Assembly: GCA_958299035.1 (NCBI GenBank)
Contig: CATQJL010000112.1
Location: forward strand, 86,694,636 to 86,758,635
Direction of reading: 5' to 3'
From: Cylicocyclus nassatus
Taxonomy: Eukaryota > Nematoda > Chromadorea > Rhabditida > Strongylidae
DNA length: 64,000 nt
Within the stretch, counting starts at the first letter, position 1, and every line of letters begins with the position of its first letter. The notes under the pieces were generated by a model. That model was not told the DNA's origin. It did not search any database and worked only from the letters and a program-made list of their open reading frames with translations. Of this stretch, positions 57,101-64,000 are shown in pieces. Both the position numbers and the translations under genes were made by a program.

Positions 57101-58193
57101 AGGTATGTGCGTTGTAGAATCGTCAGCAGCCGAACCGATTGAGCTGAAACTTTGCACACAGATGTTTTCGACCACGGAGACGGTTTTGGGCTACTTTTTA
57201 CAAAAATTCCCCTTTCATCGATTTATTATTGTTTGCTGGCTTCTGGAAACATGAAAGCTTGCAGTGTTTATCAAGTCATTTCACCACAGCCACTAAACAG
57301 GGACGGCAAGCCTCATTTTAATTCGGTGTTTAGCAGCATGCGCTAAATCTATATAAGTCGCTTAGAGGGTCACTCCATCTTTAGATGCTAATGTATGTAT
57401 GAGAAACTAGAAGTGGTGCGCATTTAAATGCTATAAAAGATTTTCAAGAAAGGGTTTGCTTCAAAAAAACTAGCATTCAGAATAAATAAGAAAAACGTTC
57501 ATCAGTTACGAACCAATCTGATAATCCAAAATGCAATGGCCGATACATATTTGCTGTATATAGAAATGTATTTTAAATTGGTTGTTTACTTGATATTGTA
57601 TATAAGCATACCATTTTTGGGGGATAGTTCATTCTGTCTTACTCGATTTCGTCGCCAAGCTCTCCACTACCACTTGGCTGTTATATATCTTACCTGTATC
57701 GATAAACGACTACAGCCACTATCGTGTTGGTCGTATAGCAACATAGAAGCAAGCCTACCGACGCTACTATACTCTGTTGGATCCACTATCCTGTTTAGGT
57801 GGATTCCTTTATACTGATATCAAGATATCCGAGACCAACGAAAATTCATGTCACCCTATTTCCTTTACACTTGCAGAATTATCATTTGTCCATTTACTCA
57901 CCCATAACCGCAATCACTTCCGCAGCATGCTAGAATGTCGGTGTCAGAAAGATAAGACTAAATAGGTCATTTTTTTCTAGAAAACAAATTGATTAAAGGC
58001 TGACATTGAATTTTCCTTCTGACTGCACGCACAGCCTATCGCTCATTGCGGATGCAGCCGACACAGCCCAGCATGAGCCTGTGAATTCAAAATTCAAAAA
58101 ACTTCACACTTCGGAAAAGACTCACCGCAGTTGGACTGATCACGAATGTAAGGAATTGAAATGCAGTTAGGCCACTTATCCCTTGCGTCGAAA
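42143..58193 (-). CDS. Cathepsin B-like cysteine protease, mature region (gene D)
   Basis: Eight exons: 58193-58126 ([10 protein letters not shown]), 58078-58005 ([12 protein letters not shown]), 57957-57902 ([13 protein letters not shown]), 55982-55901, 55805-55649 ([10 protein letters not shown]), 55601-55474 (NGPVQASF), 42389-42272 ([11 protein letters not shown] and LLANSWG) and 42219-42143 (GYFRML, ends TAG). Sizes are 68, 74, 56, 82, 157, 128, 118 and 77 nt, with the same phases as gene B. Catalytic Cys, His and Asn are all present, so an active endopeptidase is expected if a complete transcript forms. The intron at 55473-42390 is 13.1 kb and packed with transposons (a Helitron, a hAT nest, satellites). 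Signal and propeptide exons were not found between 58194 and the right edge; they may lie beyond it, be diverged, or be lost. Joining across the 13 kb intron is inferred from phase and missing sequence alone. Confidence 0.8.
42990..43585. repeat. AATATTCGAAT satellite-like tract
   Basis: About 600 bp made mostly of GAATATTCGAATAA, TTCGAATGAACGAATATT and similar words on both strands. The core is self-complementary, so the tract is densely palindromic. It lies in the 13 kb intron of gene D. Confidence 0.85.
43825..44790 (-). mobile_element. Non-autonomous Helitron, copy 2
   Basis: Same termini as copy 1 (TCTTATATATAAAG at the 5' end, hairpin plus CTAG at the 3' end, host A and T outside). The (GACA)n tract is longer, with fewer internal units. 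The palindrome centre is at about 44373-44400. Confidence 0.8.
44791..46571. other. Intronic sequence, nothing firm
   Basis: A Lys/Arg-rich open stretch on the plus strand (45377-45559, starting [14 protein letters not shown]) has no recognised domain. It lies inside the gene D intron and may be a chance frame. Confidence 0.3.
46891..47954 (-). pseudogene. hAT-like transposase remnant
   Basis: Open stretches at 47954-47493, 47380-47060 and 47133-46891 appear to be pieces of one decayed gene. The second contains [19 protein letters not shown] followed by [18 protein letters not shown], the pattern of the hAT C-terminal dimerisation domain (I-P-x-S-x-A-x-x-x-R-x-F, then RNRL-like). The first, about 150 residues, has no further motif. 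Frameshifts and stops separate the parts. It sits inside an element with hAT ends, which supports the assignment. The zinc-finger N-terminus was not seen. Confidence 0.6.
48467..50299. mobile_element. Non-autonomous hAT element with perfect target duplication
   Basis: Inverted ends CAGAGGTGCGATAGGGGGAG are flanked by identical CTGCTTAG on both sides (48459-48466 and 50300-50307). The ends match the outer hAT at 46572-53416, which could have supplied transposase. The interior is a hairpin of nearly 1.4 kb plus repeated ACCTTCACTTTTG words. Non-coding. Confidence 0.88.
48664..50028. repeat. Giant inverted repeat (hairpin of nearly 1.4 kb)
   Basis: About 660 bp at 48664-49320 pairs with 49365-50028 at high identity (for example the right-hand ATATTATATATCATCTGAAAGC mirrors the left). 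The short spacer contains G- and C-runs and GGCCAAAGTCTCCCCC on both sides. Confidence 0.85.
50882..52431. mobile_element. TA-flanked foldback element (TGCTGGCCATAGCTATAAAG family)
   Basis: Ends CAATGCTGGCCATAGCTATA and, inverted, CAGTGCTGGCCATAGCTATA lie between TA (50880-50881 and 52432-52433). The arms are inverted for several hundred bases. It abuts the right end of the mariner-like element at 48332. No transposase was recognised. Confidence 0.75.
52434..53197. repeat. Direct repeat pair of about 230 bp
   Basis: 52434-52659 and 52963-53197 are near-identical (both contain AGAGCCGGGAAGCAAA and CATTCGAAAGCTGAGATCAT). The second copy has a 13-bp internal duplication (GATATGACGCGA). The DNA between them holds inverted fragments of the same unit. 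Confidence 0.75.
53417..54398. other. Intronic, nothing recognised
   Basis: A Ser-Asp-rich open stretch on the minus strand at 53640-53745 has no start or domain. Otherwise no supported feature. Confidence 0.3.
54399..54597. mobile_element. 199-bp MITE, second copy
   Basis: Diverged copy of 8224-8423: CCCTATTTTGAGGTATACAAG at the left, TATACACCTGAAACTAGAG at the right, with TA on both sides (54397-54398 and 54598-54599). Confidence 0.75.
54719..55175. repeat. Cluster of GCGGAAGTTCCG palindromes
   Basis: About nine copies of the 12-base palindrome GCGGAAGTTCCG or one- to two-base variants, in two groups (54719-54800 and 54959-55175), spaced irregularly. They lie in the 13 kb intron of gene D, about 300 bp downstream of its NGPVQ exon. 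Confidence 0.8.
56028..56418. mobile_element. TTAA-target MITE (GCAGCGGCTCGGCAGAATG family)
   Basis: Inverted ends AGGCAGCGGCTCGGCAGAAT and its complement with TTAA at 56024-56027 and 56419-56422. The arms are inverted for about 190 bp and carry TGTACTTTGCAGCTT and GAGCGCGATTGGCTCGTG. Intact relative of 15762-16619, in an intron of gene D. Confidence 0.88.
56419..57901. other. Intron of gene D
   Basis: This lies between the CNGG-type and CCGSDCG exons. No second gene or clear element was recognised. Confidence 0.4.
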
Positions 58194-59552
58194 CTAAAAA
58201 CAGAATTATGCTGCATTCTGATTGTAAAAAAATAAAGGAGTTTTATACACTATCTCTAATAAACTACCGCATTCTTTGATCTGCAGCAAATTTGTCTCAA
58301 AATGATTTTCAAATAGATAACAATAATTGTTATCAAACAACAGTTCGAGATGAAGAAACGAGACGCACAGCAGATGCCGGAGGCAGATTTGAAATCAGCG
58401 CTTTAAGATGCATTTAATGGTATACGTTGCATTTAAGGCTCCCTCACCAAGTATCTTTTTCCTGTTAGTCTTGTTTAGATTAAATTTTGAAGATTATTGC
58501 GCGGATCAACACAACGCTCGCGACAACGAATTGCCTAAAGAGGATTAATCTGCTTCTATGTAAATGCGAACGCTCGAATTCTCACATTGTACCAAATAGG
58601 TTGTAATAGAGACATAATTTATTTTTGGAGGTACGCGCATTTTTAGAGACTGAAAAGGCGTTAGTCAAATTGAAACACTACATCGACTCTCAGATCCCAA
58701 CTTACCACTCCACTTGTTTTAAATGGAAGTAAGGAGTTTGGGAAGAAAGTTCACCACCAAGTATTAGTTGTTCCAAAAAGCGTTTCCATATCTGGTTTTG
58801 CATCAACATAATTCTTTTTTTAGATCCTAAGAGAATGCGGGTACCATTAGACAGATCATTCTAAAGTTCCTACCAAGCTTAATGCGCATCAATTTTTAAA
58901 TCAAAATAAAAAATCCAGATCCTTGAAAAACGAAAATAGTCACATCTCAGTTCAAAACAACTCTGCGAATTTCACAATCGCTCGCGCATACACCCTCCCC
59001 ATCAAAAATGTATACATACACTAGCTGCATGTTTTGATGGCTAGAAATCAAGAAATAAAAATTAAGAGCTGAATTTTTCAGCCTCTGCCTGTAGAGGTTC
59101 TGTGTTCCCTGTAATATCTGATTATATAGCTTATTCACTCAGAAGTGTTAAAAATGAAATGTTCATATCACCGTCGTCTGGCTTGCAGCCGCTCAAAATG
59201 CGCTAGTGGAGTGGGAGAATGAGCACCCAAGCTAAATCTTCAGCTGCATGAATGGGCATACAATCTTATAGCTTGCAATAAAACACAAAACTTGACGGTT
59301 AACAGATGCTTTTCCGCTTTTGCTCCCAGGTTTCGGCTCGCGGGCGAGAATATGGAGCCTTCCAGCCTCAGCGGAAATTCGGTTTTTTGGCCAATTGCAC
59401 CTTGTATAGTAATCAACAACGTTATCTTTTACTGTGTTTATCCAGTGTTTACCCAGTGTACTAATCAAGCTTTGCCGTTTCTGCAAGCCGCATATTGGTT
59501 GATATAGGACGAGCTTCAGAATGGGGCTCGCAGTTTCAAAGAGTTACTCACA
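58194..59552. other. 5' flank of visible gene D
   Basis: Propeptide and leader exons are expected upstream but none was recognised here. Only short frames are present. Confidence 0.35.
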
Positions 59553-60746
59553 TCTTATATATAAAGCTGAATGTCTGCTTGTATGTATGTATGTATGTAT
59601 GTCTGTCTGTCTGTCTGTATGTATGTCTGTCTGTACGTATGTTCCGAATAGAAAATTCCATTTCTGAACCGATCCAGACCAAACTTGGCATACATACACT
59701 ACGGGCCCCGGCGGGTGTCATAGGCTACTTTTCGTCATCGATCGATATCGAATTTTATCGATTTTTTTGCTGAGTTCACCTACGGGGCTGGGAGTTGGCA
59801 CAGGGGGGTAATCGAGCATGGGGATTCCGAATACAATATTGGTTTTCAGGATTATCGATTACTTTTATCGATTTTATCGATTTTTTTTGCAAAGTTTGAG
59901 CTACGGGGCTGGAGTTGGCATAGGAGGGTAATCGAGCATGGGGATTCCGAATACAATATTGGTTTTCAGGATTATCGATTACTTTTATCGATTTTATCGA
60001 TTTTTTTGCAAAGTTTGAGCTACGGGGCTGGGAGTTGGCACAGGAGGGTAATCGAGCATGGGGATTCCGAATACAATATTGGTTTTCAGGATTATCGATT
60101 ACTTTTATCGATTTTATCGATTTTTTGCAAAGTTTGAGCTACGGGGCTGGGAGTTCGCACAGGGGGTAATCGGGCATGGGGATTCCGAATACAATATTGG
60201 TTTTCGGGATTATCGATTACTTTTATCGATTTTATCGATTTTTTTGCAAGGTTTGAGCTAGGGGGCTGAGAGTTGGCAGAGGGGGGTAATCGAGCATGCT
60301 GATCACTCCCAAGGGGGGTGATCAGCATGCTCGATTACACCCATGTGCCAAATTCCAGTCCCCTAGCTCAAATTTTCAAAAAATCGATAAAATCGATAAA
60401 AGTAATGGACGATCCTAAAAACTAATGTTGTGTTCGTCATCAGCATGCTTGATTACCCCCCTGTGCAAAATCCCAGCCTCGCATGTCAAAATTTACAAAA
60501 AATCGATAAAATCAATAAAAGTAATCGATAATTCTGAAAACTAATATTGTATTCGGAATCCCCATGCTTACTTCCCCCCCTGTGCCAACTCCTAGCCCTG
60601 TAGGTGAACTCTGCAAAAAAATCGATAAAAATTGGTAAAATCGACATCGATCGATAACGAAAAGTGGACTGTGACACCCGCCGAGGCCCGAAGTGTATGT
60701 GTGCCAAGTTTGGTCCGGATACGGCGGAGCCGGGTAAGCCAGCTAG
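59553..60746 (+). mobile_element. Non-autonomous Helitron, copy 3
   Basis: Plus-strand copy: starts TCTTATATATAAAGCTGAAT after host A, then (TGTA/TGTC)n, five or so units of the 120-bp repeat, a palindrome centre near 60297-60330, inverted units, and the CGGCGGAGCCG hairpin with final CTAG before host T. Confidence 0.82.
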
Positions 60747-60955
60747 TGAGCCATAAAATGGTCGCTTAGTCTCGCTTCTAGATAATAAAAAAAATGAGAA
60801 AATCAAATCAAAAATAAAAAAGAATGGTCAGTTGTGAAGCAAAAAGCAATAAAAGTGCATAATTGAAACTAGATAGTCTTTTGAGCAGGTAATTCGTTTA
60901 TGTTCATAAAAATGTTGGTCTTGTAGCGATTATGAGATAAGGATTCGGCTGCATA

Positions 60956-61081
60956 CAGTTATGACTTTGGAATGTGAAAATTCTCGGCGATGTCGGCGAA
61001 GTCGGCGACTTTGCGTTTTTCGCCGACTTTGCCGAATTCGCTGACACCGCCGAGAATTTTCACATTCCACTGTCATAACTG
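60956..61081. mobile_element. Hairpin MITE of about 125 bp, copy 1
   Basis: Near-perfect hairpin: CAGTTATGACTTTGGAATGTG... and its complement, stem containing CTCGGCGATGTCGGCGAA. TA precedes it. The second copy is at 63585-63703. Confidence 0.75.
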
Positions 61082-62354
61082 GGCATTGTCATAATTGTGG
61101 AAAAGCTTATAGATCACTGAAGGTTTGGATTTGAAAAAAAATTTATGTGGCTTTTTAAAGGTTCATTTGCTAGCATCAGATGAGAAAATTACCGTTTTGA
61201 CAGATTATAAGCCAGATACAATACCACCCACATAACTCGCAAAATTTCCGGGAATGTCGCGAAGTTTCGCGAAACCCCGGGAATTTCGCGGAATTTTCGG
61301 ACATTCACAGAAATTTTGCACATTCTGCGAGCGATATTGTATAGTAACATCATAAGTTGGCGGGACTTACAGTACACAGCCAGAAAGCGAAAAATCGATA
61401 TTTTGGAGGTTAGTGAACCACCAAATCCTCAAGAATTGATACAATCGGTATCCTGAGGGCTTTGAAATCCCAAAGATCGGTAAAATGAGCGCAAAACTAA
61501 GCGGAAAATTCGAAAAACTCCATAAGCTCATTTCCAGTGCTTTTATACAGCTGAAACGCCTCCAAGAGCTCCGCCCGCTTTTTACTTCGCATCACGACCA
61601 AAATCAAAGAAAATAAGCGAAAATAAGGGAGAATAAGCAAAAATTTTTTCACCCTAATTATCTCCTTTCTAGCCTTTTTCAGCCCCCTGACCAGGCCAGA
61701 TAGCCGCCGGGTAACTATCACACACGTTGCAGTAATAAAGAGAGGGGGAAAATGAGGGGGAGAAAGAGGAAAAATCCCGTGGACAGAACTAAATAGTTCG
61801 GGAAGTTTTATAGATGGGCTCCCACAGGCGGAACCCCTGCATTTTTTCCAAATTATATGATGTGTCCCCTTCGAATACAAACTGAACATGGCTATCCCAG
61901 CCCGTCATCCCTACTCTCCATGGAGATAAAATTCAAAATATGCATCATCGCCTTTGTGTGGTGCCTCCTACACTGGAGCTATGGGCACGAGCTTCCCCTA
62001 GGAAAATAGAGCTAACAAAAGTACATGTCCATGGCCAAATGAGATTACTCCAGCCCTGCAACTTGCAGAGGTATAAGGCCGCGAACTCGCCCTTATCGAC
62101 AGATTTCCCAAGTTCGGCTGTCAATTAGGCACTTTTAATCTTACGACTTCCTCTCTAAAAATCATATTTTCAGAGATCTGTCCAATAAAACAAACTCCAG
62201 CCTCATATCTGTAATATTCGCAGAGTTATTAGCACCCCAACATGCATGCTCAGGCCATAAAATCGGCTGCTCCAAAGTTGCCCCGTAATTCCCCCCAAAA
62301 TCACGTTAGACACCTCTCTCATACCTATACACTCCATATTTTTTCTAGCTTCTT
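61082..62354. other. Intergenic, nothing firm
   Basis: 61240-61320 has several AATTTCGCG / CGCGAAATT-type words. A minus-strand open stretch at 61889-61497 has no domain and is not called. Confidence 0.3.
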
Positions 62355-63065
62355 AGGGCCGCATGCACTAACATCCCCGCGGGGAGGGGATCGCAGCTTA
62401 AAAGAAAGCTTTATATTTCGAAACTCCAGATACCTGGATTTCACGTTGTGTACCTATCCGTATGTATTCCTACTACCCTTCACTATGAACATGTTGAAGA
62501 GGAGCGAGAAGCTGTATGAACCGCATTTTCCAGCTTTTGTATGATCCCTGATGATCCCCGGCGCTTTTCTTTATAGTCATTTTTCTTTCTCCGAAGTTAA
62601 CGAAGAACCTCCGAGGTTGTGCAGATTATCCAGCCTGAAGTGCTAAGCATGTTCGTGATAAGAACAAATGATGTTTTGAAGTCATGAAATTGATGATCCA
62701 CAGTTCGAAATTTGAGGTTTACCGAAAAATCTGACTTTTCAAAAACTCATTTGTTCTCATCAGCAACATGTTTAGCACTGTTGTGTTAGATGTTCAGTAC
62801 AGCTTTGGAAAGTTTTCGTTGAAGTTGGAGAAAAAAATTGACTTTGAAGAAAAGCGCCGGGGATCATCAGGGATCATACAAAAGCTGGAAAATGCGGTTC
62901 GTACAGCTTCTCGCTCCTGTTCAACATGTTCATAGTGAAGGGTAGTAGGAATACTTACGGATAGGTATACAACGTGAAATCCAGGTATCTGAAGTTTCGA
63001 AATATAAAGCTTTCTTTCAAGCTGCGATCCCCTCCCCAGCGGGGAGGTTAGTGCATGCGGCCCTT
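62355..63065. mobile_element. Foldback MITE (AGGGCCGCATGCACTAAC family)
   Basis: Arms of about 220 bp (62355-62577 and 62848-63065) are near-perfect inverted copies, from AGGGCCGCATGCACTAAC at the end to GGGGATCATCAGGGATCAT inside. The central 270 bp is unique and non-coding. Confidence 0.8.
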
Positions 63066-63584
63066 GGAAACAATACACACTGATATAGCGCGCTCACTCC
63101 TCACTCTTGGTCTCGGCGCAGGATTTGGTCAAAATATTGAGGTTCTCGGATTGACCGGAAACTTCACTCATAGTGGTTTTTGGTCCCGATCTTTACGAAA
63201 ATCTTAGTTATTTTGCACTAGAGAGCCTTACAGTAAAGCTAAAGTGGGTAGAAGTAGCTGAACCCATCAAGATCACAACTTCGCCTGCACTTTTTGCCTG
63301 TCTATTGCGGAAATTGTCTGCATATTTTTGTGAGTTCATAACTTTATGAACACCTCTACCGGACCATGCTTAGCACAAATCTTTATCTGCATTGCTCGTC
63401 AGATTATGATGTTACAAAATCGCCCTTTCATAAATTTTCTTTCATATTCGAAAGACGTGTAATTTGGCAGATGTTCTATCATACAATGTGCTACCAGCAG
63501 CAAAACAATGTAAGAAATGTTGTTAGCATGTCGAGTATCCATCTAAGCGGAAATTATAAGATTTGCTTCAAACATACATTCGAA
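63066..63584. other. Intergenic, nothing recognised
   Basis: No open frame with support and no clear repeat. Confidence 0.35.
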
Positions 63585-63703
63585 CAGTCATGACTTTGGA
63601 ATGTGAAAATTCTTGGCGATGTCGGCGAAGTCGGCGACTTTGCATTTTCGCCGACATCGCCGAGTTCGCCGAGAATTTTCACATTCCATTGTCATCATAA
63701 CTG
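63585..63703. mobile_element. Hairpin MITE of about 120 bp, copy 2
   Basis: Same hairpin as 60956-61081 (CAGTCATGACTTTGGAATGTG, stem with CTTGGCGATGTCGGCGAA). TA follows at 63704-63705. Confidence 0.75.
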
Positions 63704-63867
63704 TACAGTGCCTCGCCATGGTCGGACAAAATCCTTCACCTTTTTCAGTTGCTCCCGCAATAAGTCATATTTCTATTGATCTTCAATTAGGTCTGGCGCG
63801 TTTCGATAGACCAAAACGAGATCTACAAGACTATCTATATGTTTGCACAAAATTTGTTGAAATTTAA

Positions 63868-64000
63868 AGGCAGTGTCCCGACAGGTTCGCGCTCTGGGGA
63901 TGTTGCTATGGTGGGATTCTTGGTCATCCCACTAACCTCCAGGCGCAGTCCAACTGGTTGATCTTCCCCCTGGGCCGAGAAGATGGCCCTTGAACCGGCG
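63868..64000. mobile_element. TTAA-target MITE, left end, runs off right edge
   Basis: TTAA (63864-63867) is followed by AGGCAGTGTCCCGACAGG. It resembles the left end at 31706. The other end lies beyond the window. Confidence 0.5.

Noticed and set aside
61497..61889. 130-codon minus-strand open frame
   Set aside because: No recognised domain, no plausible start context, and low-complexity stretches.

Overview
The window reads as nuclear DNA from a nematode. The evidence is small protein-coding exons joined by many introns of about 45-75 bp with TTTCAG-type 3' splice sites, probable spliced-leader acceptors directly before start codons, papain-family cathepsin B-like genes of nematode style, and a very heavy load of eukaryotic transposons (CR1-like LINE, SINE, Helitrons, hAT, mariner-like and TTAA-target MITEs). 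A transposon-rich strongylid-type parasite is one possibility, but the species cannot be named from the sequence alone.

The genic backbone is a tandem cluster of four cathepsin B-like cysteine protease genes, all on the minus strand: A (32-395, only the first three exons before the left edge), C (4817-15191), B (32721-35507) and D (42143-58193). B is complete: 11 exons, 336 codons, with signal peptide, propeptide and the Cys/His/Asn catalytic residues. D has the eight exons of the mature protease and an intact catalytic triad. C has the same eight exons with every splice phase and frame intact, yet its catalytic Cys is Ser, its catalytic His is Gln, and the Trp of the NSWG motif is Arg, so it looks like a pseudoenzyme. 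No signal or propeptide exons could be found for C or D. On the plus strand, 23659-24271 carries a plausible three-exon gene for a small secreted Gly/His-rich peptide.

The rest is mostly mobile DNA sitting in introns and between genes. An 8.2 kb intron of gene C holds a nearly complete CR1-like LINE (about 6790-11340) with a 200-bp MITE inside its reverse transcriptase. A 13 kb intron of gene D holds a nest: a 6.8 kb hAT element (46572-53416, near-perfect 8-bp target duplication) containing a mariner-like foldback (48332-50881), which contains a second hAT element (48467-50299, perfect 8-bp duplication) built around a hairpin of nearly 1.4 kb. Three non-autonomous Helitrons (27017-28197, 43825-44790, 59553-60746) share TC and CTAG termini and an unusual palindromic array of about 120-bp repeats. 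A group of TTAA-flanked MITEs with AGGCAGCG-like ends, several mariner-like TA-flanked foldbacks, a satellite-like TTCGAATA tract (43 kb), a GCGGAAGTTCCG palindrome cluster (54.7-55.2 kb) and a 130-bp tandem repeat (1.3-2.6 kb) make up much of what remains. There is no sign of bacterial operons, CRISPR arrays or rRNA.
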